Shown here one piece after another: positions 32,779 through 39,595 of a stretch of DNA of 42,518 nt (within the stretch, counting starts at the first letter, position 1; each line of letters starts with the position of its first letter). The notes under the pieces are model-generated. The model ran no database searches. It was not told the DNA's origin and was given only the letters and a program-made list of their open reading frames with translations. This stretch comes from a virus. The position numbers were made by a program, and so were the translations under genes. The stretch spans positions 1-42,518 of the IMG/VR virus record IMGVR_UViG_3300044801_000168; one strand, written 5' to 3'.

Positions 32779-34554
32779 GTGAGAACACTCCTTACTTTCG
32801 ATTCTATAACTAGTGCCCGGTCGATCCTCCTGACGGAGGAGGAGCAGCTTGAGGGCTGCACCACGATCTCCTTGGAGACGCAGCAGGACCTCTCCGAGGA
32901 GGACATCCTGACCTACGTCCTGGAGAACTTCCCGGAGTTCCTCCGCATGCTCCGCTTCCTGAAGAAGGAGGACCAGGAGCTCCTGCTTTCCTACTATCTG
33001 TTGAGCAAGATGCTGGACGTGGATACGCCCATCCCGACTCCTGATGGGTGGAAGCGCAATGGCGATATTCAAGACGGCGATTGGGTATTGGACGAGACTG
33101 GTAAACCGACTAAAGTCCTAAAGGCGCATGCGGCTCATTACCCGGAGGTGTCTTACGAAATAGAACTGGATAGTGGGGAAAAAATCTACGCCGGAAACAG
33201 TCATCTTTGGTTGACCTCTACTTACCGGGAGAGACAGAACGCTAAACATAGGAAAGACCGCATCCTGCACCAGACAGTGCGTAACACCCAAGAACTCTTC
33301 GAGACGCAGGAATACTGCGCGAGCGGTAAAACAAACAAGCTCTTAGCCAACCACCACATCACACTACAGACCGCCCTTCAGCTTCCAGAAGTTTCTCTTC
33401 CGGTCGATCCCTACTGCCTTGGGGTTTGGCTAGGGGATGGCAATAGCGACTGTGGGATCATTACCGCGCACCAAGACGATGCCAAGGAAATCCTGTCGCA
33501 TTTCTCGAAAGCGGGGTATAAGTGGCATGCCAATGAAAAAGACCAGCAACGTTGGCATGTGCTTGGACTTTACCCCGGCTTGAGGAAACTGGGGGTAATC
33601 AAGAACAAGCACATACCCGCCGTGTACTTGCGTGCCTCCTTCGCTCAACGGTTAGCTCTTTTGCAAGGCCTTTTGGATGCTGACGGGTGGGTTAACAAGG
33701 ACGGAAACTGCGGGTTTTCTAACACACGTCTTGCGTTGGTCTCAGAGACGAGCGAGCTTCTATGGTCGCTCGGTATCAAACACCAATTCCAGCCTTACAA
33801 AGCGTCTTGCACTTACAAAGGGGAAGAACGTTTTAGCGATAGCTGGAAAACCTGCTTCACAACCGTACTCCCGTGCTTCCGCATGGAGAGAAAGTTGTCG
33901 AAACAAAAGCGTGATAAATTAAGCGGAGCCTCGCTCAGCCATCATATCGTCGGTATTAAAAAAGTGGGGCCGAGATTGATGCGTTGCCTAGCCGTTGACT
34001 CGCCCTCCCATCTATACCTGTGCGGGAAAAGCATGGTTCCCACGCATAACACCCAGAACACCCTCGCCGTCATCCACAAGTCCACCCAGACCGTCTGCTC
34101 GTTCCGCATCCGCATGGCCGTCAAGACCCTCGCGTGCTTCATCATGATGGGGGAGCCGACCGTGGACAGGATGCACGGCATCCTCACGCGGGCGGGCCTG
34201 GAGAAGAGCCTGGACAAGATCGACCTGTCGGAGATCGTCGACCTGTACGCCAAGACCAGGTCGTTCCAGAGGATCGCGGAGGTCCACCACCTGCACAGGC
34301 CGGACATCCGCCGCGCCATGAGCCGCGCCTCCAAGCAGCTCATGGAGTCAAAGGACGCGCAGGAGCACGCGCTCGGGGCGTACATCCACAGCCTGATAGA
34401 CAAGGCGAACCCGTCCGGGGTGGGGTACAGCAAGAGGAAGGTCTCGAAGCTCGGCCACATCTACCGCACGGACCCGCCGCTGCTCGGGGAGTTCAGGAGA
34501 AAAGTTGAGGACCCCGACTTCGACCACATGTTCATTTCCCGAGCGAACCGTTAG
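32779..34554 (+). CDS. Sigma-region-4-like HTH protein carrying a class 3 intein (591 aa precursor, 244 aa spliced)
   Basis: The extein N-part is acidic (LSEEDILTYVLENFPEFLRM). The intein cuts between ...LLLSYYLLSK and TQNTLAVIHKSTQTVCSFRI, so the spliced product reads as a sigma region 4-type HTH. A second HTH-like stretch (SFQRIAEVHHLHRPDIRRAM) follows. It is a likely phage transcription regulator. The GTG at 32779 has no ribosome binding site. A better one, GGAGGTGCTGTG, precedes an ATG at 32774 whose frame stops after 12 codons, in the reading MSENTP...; one added base would join it to this gene. The GIY-YIG insertion may have changed the start. Confidence 0.75.
   Translation: MRTLLTFDSITSARSILLTEEEQLEGCTTISLETQQDLSEEDILTYVLENFPEFLRMLRFLKKEDQELLLSYYLLSKMLDVDTPIPTPDGWKRNGDIQDGDWVLDETGKPTKVLKAHAAHYPEVSYEIELDSGEKIYAGNSHLWLTSTYRERQNAKHRKDRILHQTVRNTQELFETQEYCASGKTNKLLANHHITLQTALQLPEVSLPVDPYCLGVWLGDGNSDCGIITAHQDDAKEILSHFSKAGYKWHANEKDQQRWHVLGLYPGLRKLGVIKNKHIPAVYLRASFAQRLALLQGLLDADGWVNKDGNCGFSNTRLALVSETSELLWSLGIKHQFQPYKASCTYKGEERFSDSWKTCFTTVLPCFRMERKLSKQKRDKLSGASLSHHIVGIKKVGPRLMRCLAVDSPSHLYLCGKSMVPTHNTQNTLAVIHKSTQTVCSFRIRMAVKTLACFIMMGEPTVDRMHGILTRAGLEKSLDKIDLSEIVDLYAKTRSFQRIAEVHHLHRPDIRRAMSRASKQLMESKDAQEHALGAYIHSLIDKANPSGVGYSKRKVSKLGHIYRTDPPLLGEFRRKVEDPDFDHMFISRANR
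33010..34050 (+). mobile_element. Class 3 LAGLIDADG intein in the HTH protein (347 aa)
   Basis: It starts MLDVDTPIPTPDGW, with no N-terminal nucleophile. It shows W-C-T: Trp after the block B His (GNSHLWL), Cys in block F (LMRCLAVD) and Thr in block G (VPTHN). The +1 residue is Thr. The DOD motifs LGVWLGDGNS and LLQGLLDADGW are intact. Much of it parallels the class 3 intein of TerL (NKHIP, QRLALLQGL, the C-terminal blocks), so the two share a recent ancestor. It is AT-richer than the exteins. Confidence 0.92.
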
Positions 34555-34659
34555 TCCCTAAACTTTTCGTGCAAGCATGGGCATATCAGCCCCCGGAGGG
34601 TGAACCACGGCTCTTGCCTTGAATGCGAGAGAGGCAGGCTGAATGTTGCAACACAGTGA
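34555..34659 (+). pseudogene. Possible remnant of an HNH zinc module
   Basis: Reading on from the stop of the HTH gene in the same frame gives FSCKHGHISPRR, then HGSCLECERGRLNVATQ and stop. The Cys/His spacing matches the zinc module that precedes phage HNH nucleases. No start codon and no nuclease part remain. The rest of the gap to 34830 holds no gene I can support. Confidence 0.35.
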
Positions 34660-34830
34660 GTTGCAAAACTAAGCGCACGTAACTTGCTTTGTTTTCGCCA
34701 TAACACCTTCGAGCCAAAAACCAGCGTTGCGAATCGCAACGGTCAGCATCCTACCTTCCCCCCTAACTATCTGAAAACGCTGGACGCCGCGCTGGAACTC
34801 CGATTGCATATACACCAGGCGGAGGCGGTT

Positions 34831-35463
34831 ATGACAGTCGTCCTGGTTCTGCTCACGTTCATCCTTTTCCTTCTCATCGACTACTTCAAGTCTCGCGGCA
34901 AGGTCGCCGTGATCACGGCGGAGGCCCGCACCGCCAGGCCAGCCCGCAGGCTCGTGGGCGGCTTCAGCGTCCCCGAGAACCTCCTCTACCACCCAGGCCA
35001 CACGTGGGCCCTGGACGAGTCCCCGGCGCTCGTGCGCGTGGGGATGGACGATTTCGCGGCCAAGCTCATCGGCCGCGCCGACGGCATCGTGCTCCCGCAG
35101 CGCGGCACGTGGGTCCGCCAGGGGCAGAAGTTCGCCGCGGTCGTGCGCGACGGCCGCGAGGTCAGCCTCGTGTCTCCCGTGGAGGGCACGGTGGCGGATG
35201 TCAACAGCGAGGCGGTGCGCGACCCCGAAGCGGCGCGGAAGGACGCCTACGGCGCGGGCTGGCTCATGACGGTCAACTCGCCGGACAAGAGGACGAGCTT
35301 CCGCCAGCTGCTCAGGGGCACGATGGCGAGGTGGTGGGTGGAGGACGCGATGTCCAGGCTGCACCCGGCGATGGCACAGGACGGCGGGGAGGCCTGCGAC
35401 GACTTCCTGACGGAGATGGGCCGCGACTGGGAGGCGACCGCCAAGGAGTTCCTGCTGAACTAG
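34831..35463 (+). CDS. Membrane-anchored GcvH-like (biotinyl/lipoyl-fold) protein (210 aa)
   Basis: ATG at 34831 has GGAGG 5 nt upstream. Residues 1-17 form a membrane anchor (TVVLVLLTFILFLLIDY) followed by Lys/Arg. Residues ~45-150 follow the glycine-cleavage H-protein pattern: PENLLYHPGHTWALDE, then VGMDDFAAKLIGRADGIVLP, G..V..GQ, VSLVSPVEGTVADVN and DAYGAGWLMTV. The lipoylated Lys of the usual ESVKA loop is not there (RDGREVS), so it is probably not a lipoyl carrier. Residues 155-210 are a helical tail with Trp and Asp/Glu. It resembles bacterial membrane-bound GcvH-like proteins of unknown function. No other glycine-cleavage gene is present. Confidence 0.78.
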   Translation: MTVVLVLLTFILFLLIDYFKSRGKVAVITAEARTARPARRLVGGFSVPENLLYHPGHTWALDESPALVRVGMDDFAAKLIGRADGIVLPQRGTWVRQGQKFAAVVRDGREVSLVSPVEGTVADVNSEAVRDPEAARKDAYGAGWLMTVNSPDKRTSFRQLLRGTMARWWVEDAMSRLHPAMAQDGGEACDDFLTEMGRDWEATAKEFLLN

Positions 35464-35638
35464 GGGCGCGTGCAGAGCCATGCCCCCGTGCTTCAGGAAC
35501 TTACGCCTGCGCTTGGACGGCCAATCATTCCCCTTGTCTGGCATAGGTTTAATGTACTTCGGGCAGCGTCTTTTAGTCCGGGCCAAGGAACCCTCCTGGT
35601 TTCTGGGGCTTGTGGTATTAAACACGAAGGAGAAACGA

Positions 35639-36283
35639 ATGAAAGTTCTGGTGGGGTGCGAAATGTCGGGCAGGGTCAGGGACGCCTTCGCGGCGCTGGG
35701 GCACGACGCGTGGAGCTGCGACATTCTCCCGTCGGAGAGGCCGGGCAATCACATACAGGAGGACATTCTGCTCCACCTGAACGACGGCTGGGACCTTGCG
35801 GTCATGCACCCGCCGTGCACACACCTAGCGGTCAGCGGCGCAAGGCACTTCGCGAAGAAGCGGGCGGACGGCAGGCAGCAGCATGGCATCGACTTCTTCA
35901 TGGCCCTTGCAAACGCCACGATCCCTAAGATCGCGGTTGAGAACCCCGTCTGCATCATGTCGGGGATATGGCGCAAGCCGGACCAGATCGTCCAGCCGTG
36001 GATGTTCGGCGAGGAAGCGTCCAAGACGACATGCCTGTGGCTCAAGAACCTCCCGCTGCTGGTGCCCACGAACATAGTGGGGAGGGGTGAATTCGTCGAC
36101 GTGGGGAACGGCAAGAAGATGACGAAGTGGTACGCGGACACCTTCTACAATCTGCCCAAGGAGCAATGGTCGGTGGCGCGTAGCCGCACGTTCCAGGGCA
36201 TGGCCAACGCGATGGCCGCGCAGTGGGGCGGCGCGGTAGCCCCGGAGACCCCAGCGAGTCCACCTGCGGAAATGTCCGTTTAA
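35639..36283 (+). CDS. Phage-type cytosine DNA methyltransferase-like protein (214 aa)
   Basis: ATG at 35639 has AAGGAGAAA 4 nt upstream; the frame is open further upstream but without a site. The start, KVLVGCEMSGRVRDAFAALGHDAWSCDI, is a SAM-binding motif I/II. HIQEDILLHLNDGWDLAVMHPPCTHLAVSG carries a PPC loop in place of PCQ. IAVENPVCIMSG gives the ENP strand. The C-terminus has RSRTFQGMANAMAAQW. This short family is common in phages and is usually annotated as DNA (cytosine) methyltransferase. The substrate is unproven. It is first in a run of three methyltransferase-type genes. Confidence 0.8.
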   Translation: MKVLVGCEMSGRVRDAFAALGHDAWSCDILPSERPGNHIQEDILLHLNDGWDLAVMHPPCTHLAVSGARHFAKKRADGRQQHGIDFFMALANATIPKIAVENPVCIMSGIWRKPDQIVQPWMFGEEASKTTCLWLKNLPLLVPTNIVGRGEFVDVGNGKKMTKWYADTFYNLPKEQWSVARSRTFQGMANAMAAQWGGAVAPETPASPPAEMSV

Positions 36284-36561
36284 CCAGCTCCCAAAACAAA
36301 ACCGCTGGCCTTCATCAATCGTGTAAAAGTCGGATTCGGGACGCCGCCTACGCTTTGCTCGGGGAGGTCTGCTCTTGCGGCTGGTCTGACCGGAGAGCTT
36401 TACAAATTGACCACAAAACGGGTGGCGGCAACAAAGAACGCCAAAGGTTCAAACGGAGCGGCGACAGGCTCTACGACCAAGTCTTAAAGTGCCCTGAACG
36501 GTACCAAGTCCTCTGCGCGAACTGCAACTGGATAAAGCGGTTTGAGCTGAAAGAGCAGTAA
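36283..36561 (+). CDS. Small HNH endonuclease or fragment (about 92 aa, start unclear)
   Basis: The frame reads SRIRDAAYALLGEVCSCGWS, RALQIDHKTGGGNKERQRFK, RYQVLCANCNWIKRFE, a compact HNH with two Cys pairs and a DH motif. It opens upstream (GTG 36223) within the previous gene's other frame, but there is no start codon after 36283. One added base near 36280 would link it to the ATG at 36272. It may be 5'-truncated, frame-broken or translated by coupling. It sits between two methyltransferase genes and leaves the next one without a clear ribosome binding site. Confidence 0.6.
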   Translation, partial: TSSQNKTAGLHQSCKSRIRDAAYALLGEVCSCGWSDRRALQIDHKTGGGNKERQRFKRSGDRLYDQVLKCPERYQVLCANCNWIKRFELKEQ

Positions 36562-36570
36562 TTACAGTAG

Positions 36571-37323
36571 GTGCCAGCCTACTACAACGAGAACAACCCG
36601 TTCGCCTGCGAGTGGCTGAGAGGCCTCATCAAGGAAGGACGCCTGCCCGATGGAACCGTTGACCCAAGAAGCATCTCCGACATACGACCCGCCGACCTCG
36701 ACGGGTTTGACCAGTGCCACTTCTTCGCCGGGATCGGGGGATGGCCCCTCGCCCTCAGGCTCGCAGGATGGCCAGACTCACGCCCAGTGTGGACCGGGAG
36801 CTGCCCCTGCCAGCCCTTCTCCGTCGCCGGGGAGCAGGGCGGAGCGTCCGACGAGCGCCATCTCTGGCCAGTTTGGGAAAGGCTCATCCGCGAGCGCAGG
36901 CCTCCAGTCATCTTTGGCGAGCAGGTTGAGGCTGCGATCCGCCACGGCTGGCTCGACCTTGTGGCGTCTGACCTGGAAGGACAAGGCTACGCCGTCGGGT
37001 CGGCGGTTCTTACGGCAGCAGGCGCAGGAGCTCCCCACAGGCGAGACAGGCTGTATTGGGTGGGGGACGCCGACGGCGGGCGACAAGGGCAGCTACTCGG
37101 GCCCGATCAAGTCGAGGCTGGGGAGCGAGGCGCGTCAACTTTTTGGGACGGAGCCGAGTGGACAGGGTGCAGGGACGGGAAACGAAGGCCAACTGAACCC
37201 GGAGTTCGTCCGCTGGCTCATGGGGTTCCCGGCAGGCTGGGGCTCCTCCGCGCCTACGGGAACGCGATCGTCCCGCAGGCAGCGGCCGAGTTCGTGAGCG
37301 CCTTCACGGCGGCGCAGTATTAG
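36571..37323 (+). CDS. Phage Dcm-type C5-cytosine methyltransferase (250 aa)
   Basis: The GTG start gives MPAYYNENNPFACEWLRGLI, the usual N-terminus of this phage subfamily. Then HFFAGIGGWPLALRLAGWPD (motif I), WTGSCPCQPFSVAG (motif IV with catalytic Cys), a FGEQV segment in place of ENV (motif VI), GAPHRRDRLYWVGDA (motif VIII) and a C-terminal RLGLLRAYGNAIVPQAAAEF (motif X). It is shorter than Dcm because the target-recognition part is small. Much of its C-terminal half is also read in a second frame (36650-37297). It lies 9 nt after the HNH stop. Confidence 0.9.
   Translation: MPAYYNENNPFACEWLRGLIKEGRLPDGTVDPRSISDIRPADLDGFDQCHFFAGIGGWPLALRLAGWPDSRPVWTGSCPCQPFSVAGEQGGASDERHLWPVWERLIRERRPPVIFGEQVEAAIRHGWLDLVASDLEGQGYAVGSAVLTAAGAGAPHRRDRLYWVGDADGGRQGQLLGPDQVEAGERGASTFWDGAEWTGCRDGKRRPTEPGVRPLAHGVPGRLGLLRAYGNAIVPQAAAEFVSAFTAAQY
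36650..37297 (+). CDS. Second-frame ORF overlapping the Dcm-type gene (215 aa)
   Basis: This ORF lies wholly inside the methyltransferase gene in another frame. Its C-terminal half is not random: STLWRLTWKDKATPSGRRFL, then GCIGWGTPTAGDKG, then GQLNPEFVRWLMGFPAGWGS, segments I recognise from phage proteins linked to Dcm genes (the LNPxFxRWLMGxPxxW signature). The N-terminal part is Ser/Pro/Gln-rich and may be shadow sequence. It could be translated on its own or added to a partner by frameshifting. Recognition is from memory, not from a search. Confidence 0.5.
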   Translation: MEPLTQEASPTYDPPTSTGLTSATSSPGSGDGPSPSGSQDGQTHAQCGPGAAPASPSPSPGSRAERPTSAISGQFGKGSSASAGLQSSLASRLRLRSATAGSTLWRLTWKDKATPSGRRFLRQQAQELPTGETGCIGWGTPTAGDKGSYSGPIKSRLGSEARQLFGTEPSGQGAGTGNEGQLNPEFVRWLMGFPAGWGSSAPTGTRSSRRQRPSS

Positions 37324-37328
37324 ACTCA

Positions 37329-38351
37329 GTGCATTTCAAGGAACAACCTTTGATCTACGGAAGCGTATGCTCTGGAATAGAAGCCGCATCCATGGCCTGG
37401 GAGCCTCTAGGCTGGTCCTGTGCATTCGTATCGGAGGTCGAGTCCTTCCCGAACGCCGTGCTCGCGCACCGCTATCCCGACGTCCCCAACCACGGGGACA
37501 TGACAAAGTTCAAGGAGTGGCCTGATGGAAACATTGATCTCCTCGTCGGAGGAACCCCGTGCCAGTCTTTCTCAGTCGCAGGACTCAGGGGCGGACTGGA
37601 TGACCCGCGTGGTAACCTCATGCTCACCTATCTTTCAATCGCTGATCGCTACCGCCCCCGCTGGCTCCTCTGGGAAAACGTCCCCGGTGTCCTGCACAGT
37701 TCGGGAGGACGGGACTTTGGGTCCCTCCTCGGGGGGCTGGCGCAGCTCGGGTACGGGTTCGCCTACAGAGTTCTGGACGCTGAATACTTCGGAGTGCCCC
37801 AGCGACGCCGTCGTGTCTACGTTGTCGGGCATGCTGGAGGGGACTGGCAGCGTCCCGCAGCGGTACTATTTGAGCAAAGTAGCTTGCAGGGGTGTCCTGA
37901 AAAGGGCGGCGCAGTACGGCAAGGCGCTGGACCCGCCGGAATTCAGGGCGGCGCTGGAACTGATAGCGGAGGAGACACTGGAGCAGGTGCGGGAGACTCT
38001 GCCGCCGAAGCCGCAGCCCCAGCCAGAGACTTCAGGCCAGGACGGGACAACACCCTCGCCTACGCCTGGCAGATCGGATTCGGAATAGACCGCGCCGACA
38101 CCGAGATTTGCAGCACTATGATCAAGAACCAGGTCCCGGCGGTCATGACGGGCGGCCAACTCAGGCGCGTCACGCCCGTGGAGGGCGAGAGGCTGATGGG
38201 GTTCCCAGACGGCTACACACGCGCCCCGTGGAAGGGCAAGCCAGCGGAGCAGTGCCCCGACGCGCCGAGGTTCGCCGCGCTGGGGAACAGCATGGCCGTG
38301 CCTGTGATGAGATGGATCGGTTCTAGGATCGCAGCGGCGGACGCCCTTTAG
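37329..38351 (+). CDS. Dcm-type C5-cytosine methyltransferase (340 aa)
   Basis: The GTG at 37329 is the longest start; a TTG at 37350 has AAGGA 7 nt upstream and fits the family's usual start (LIYGSVCSGIEAASMAWEPL). Motifs: I as above, SEVESFPNAVL (II), GGTPCQSFSVAGLRGGL (IV), LLWENVPGV (VI), FGVPQRRRRVYVVGH (VIII), RRVTPVEGERLMGFPDGYT (IX) and FAALGNSMAVPVMRW (X). Residues ~180-240 are a low-complexity Gly/Ala linker where a second frame carries a recognisable segment. It overlaps the stop of the minus-strand gene by 4 nt. Confidence 0.92.
   Translation: MHFKEQPLIYGSVCSGIEAASMAWEPLGWSCAFVSEVESFPNAVLAHRYPDVPNHGDMTKFKEWPDGNIDLLVGGTPCQSFSVAGLRGGLDDPRGNLMLTYLSIADRYRPRWLLWENVPGVLHSSGGRDFGSLLGGLAQLGYGFAYRVLDAEYFGVPQRRRRVYVVGHAGGDWQRPAAVLFEQSSLQGCPEKGGAVRQGAGPAGIQGGAGTDSGGDTGAGAGDSAAEAAAPARDFRPGRDNTLAYAWQIGFGIDRADTEICSTMIKNQVPAVMTGGQLRRVTPVEGERLMGFPDGYTRAPWKGKPAEQCPDAPRFAALGNSMAVPVMRWIGSRIAAADAL
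37525..38088 (+). CDS. Second-frame ORF overlapping the Dcm-type gene (187 aa)
   Basis: The ORF is inside the methyltransferase gene in another frame. Near residues 85-150 it reads TLNTSECPSDAVVSTLSGML, then SVPQRYYLSKVACRGVLKRA, then GKALDPPEFRAALELI, a helical segment I recognise from many phage proteins next to Dcm genes (Y-L-S-x-x-A-C-x-G-x-L-x-R-A). Over the same DNA the methyltransferase frame is only Gly/Ala linker, suggesting selection acts on this frame there. ATG at 37525 has no good ribosome binding site. Confidence 0.55.
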   Translation: METLISSSEEPRASLSQSQDSGADWMTRVVTSCSPIFQSLIATAPAGSSGKTSPVSCTVREDGTLGPSSGGWRSSGTGSPTEFWTLNTSECPSDAVVSTLSGMLEGTGSVPQRYYLSKVACRGVLKRAAQYGKALDPPEFRAALELIAEETLEQVRETLPPKPQPQPETSGQDGTTPSPTPGRSDSE

Positions 38352-38826
38352 ACGAACTCTAATCTCGCCCTGAGGCCGAGTTCAACGAGTTTCTGGACGA
38401 TCTCACGGTAGTTGAACGTCACGCGCCTGGGACTGGTCCGTATCCCTACGGGCTTGATCTTGCCCTGCTCGCGGTTGGGCTGCCCACCGAGGGAGCCTCC
38501 CTCAAGAATCTCCACGCCTGGGGGGCACGGCATCCCGTCAGTATAGACCGTCATAAAGAGCCACTCGCGGTAGAACCTAGACGGCTTGCCGCTCGGACCG
38601 AGGCCGACGCCGCCCGGAAGGATGCAGTCGTCAGGCAGCACGTCACCGTTAGCCCATTGTGCGTACTCCTGGACGGCCTCCTCACGGGCTCGCGGAACTT
38701 CTTGAGCTGGCTAGTGTAGACGGAAAAGGCGTCAAACTCGTCCTGGCCCTCGTAGAAAATCTTGCTCCACTTCGGGTCCTGCTCAAGGACAGAAACGGTC
38801 TGGTTCTTGTAGAGGGCTTTCGGCAA
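38348..38826 (-). CDS. Hypothetical protein with a one-base frameshift (about 159 aa if repaired)
   Basis: A TTG at 38826 has GGGGAGGA 8 nt upstream and opens PKALYKNQTVSVLEQDPKWS, running to about SQLKKF. Around 38685-38695 the sense continues in another frame as AREEAVQEYAQWANGDVLPD, ending at TAA 38348 after RVTFNYREIVQKLVELGLRA. The total of 479 nt is one short of 160 codons, so a single deleted base explains the break. A protein of this kind is not recognised. It is convergent with the methyltransferase gene. Confidence 0.55.
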
Positions 38827-38887
38827 AGTGGATTCCTCCCCTTCCGCTAGTATACGGAAAGAGCGGCTGAGAAGTCCGGTTCTGGTC

Positions 38888-39583
38888 TTAAAGCCTCCCG
38901 CGAGCAGCGGCGCTGCGGGCGGGGGTGACCTTTTTGGAGCCTGCTTTGTTTCCAGGGGTCTGGCCCGTGCCCTCCGCTTGCGGGATGTTCTTGATCTTGT
39001 CCATCTTCCTCGGCTGGCCCGACTCGTCGCGGTCGGTGACGAAGCCCGCCGAGCCGGAGCCGGAGGCGTCCTTCTCCTCCGCGTCCTCGAACGGGGGCTC
39101 GCCGACGTCGCCGACTGGCACGCCCGACTCGTCCGCCTCGTCGAGCTCCTGCTTGCCCTCCTCCGCGAACGCCTCCTCCGCCGGGGTCGCCCCGAGGTCG
39201 ATCCCGAGGTGGTCCGCGAGGTTCTCAAGAGCGCCAGCCTGCTCGTCAAGGCTGTGGTACGCCTCGGACAGGGCCTCGGCCAGCTGCTCCGGGTGGTCCT
39301 CGGCGATCTGCCTGAAGGCCTTGGCGTAGTTGCGGGCGGCGGCGACGCGCACCTTCAGCGCGGCCTCCTTCGGGGGCTGGATGAGGTCGAGGTTCTCCCT
39401 GAGGTTGTCGAACGCCTCGGCCTGCCCGGCGCAGGCGTCGGCCAGCTGCGTCAGGTCCTTCTCGACGGAGCCGGGGTCGTTCGCGGCGACCACGCGCAGG
39501 ACGGCGTACTTCTCGTACTCTGCGGCTGCCTTCTCTGCCTTGCGGGCCATGATCTTCTTGCGGATTTCCTGCGGTTTCGCCAT
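38888..39583 (-). CDS. Helical, acidic scaffold-like protein (231 aa)
   Basis: ATG at 39583 has AGAGGGG upstream. Residues ~1-130 are helical with coiled-coil character (RKKIMARKAEKAAAEYEKYA); residues ~130-180 are very acidic (EEAFAEEGKQELDEADESG) and the last 40 are basic and Gly/Ala/Pro-rich. Phage scaffold or capsid-internal proteins share this layout but there is no diagnostic motif. It is downstream of an Endonuclease VII cassette. Confidence 0.6.
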   Translation of the reverse strand: MAKPQEIRKKIMARKAEKAAAEYEKYAVLRVVAANDPGSVEKDLTQLADACAGQAEAFDNLRENLDLIQPPKEAALKVRVAAARNYAKAFRQIAEDHPEQLAEALSEAYHSLDEQAGALENLADHLGIDLGATPAEEAFAEEGKQELDEADESGVPVGDVGEPPFEDAEEKDASGSGSAGFVTDRDESGQPRKMDKIKNIPQAEGTGQTPGNKAGSKKVTPARSAAARGRL

Positions 39584-39595
39584 GTTCGTCCCCTC

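Noticed and set aside
34684-34830. Longer N-terminus for the GcvH-like protein
   Set aside because: The inner ATG at 34831 has a good ribosome binding site and is followed at once by a membrane anchor; the upstream part has neither.
35464-35638. Protein-like reading on the minus strand (CPKYIKPMPDKGNDWPSKRR) in the gap before the methyltransferase-like gene
   Set aside because: It reads like a real small basic protein but has no start or stop of its own and lies opposite a plus-strand frame; kept only as a note.
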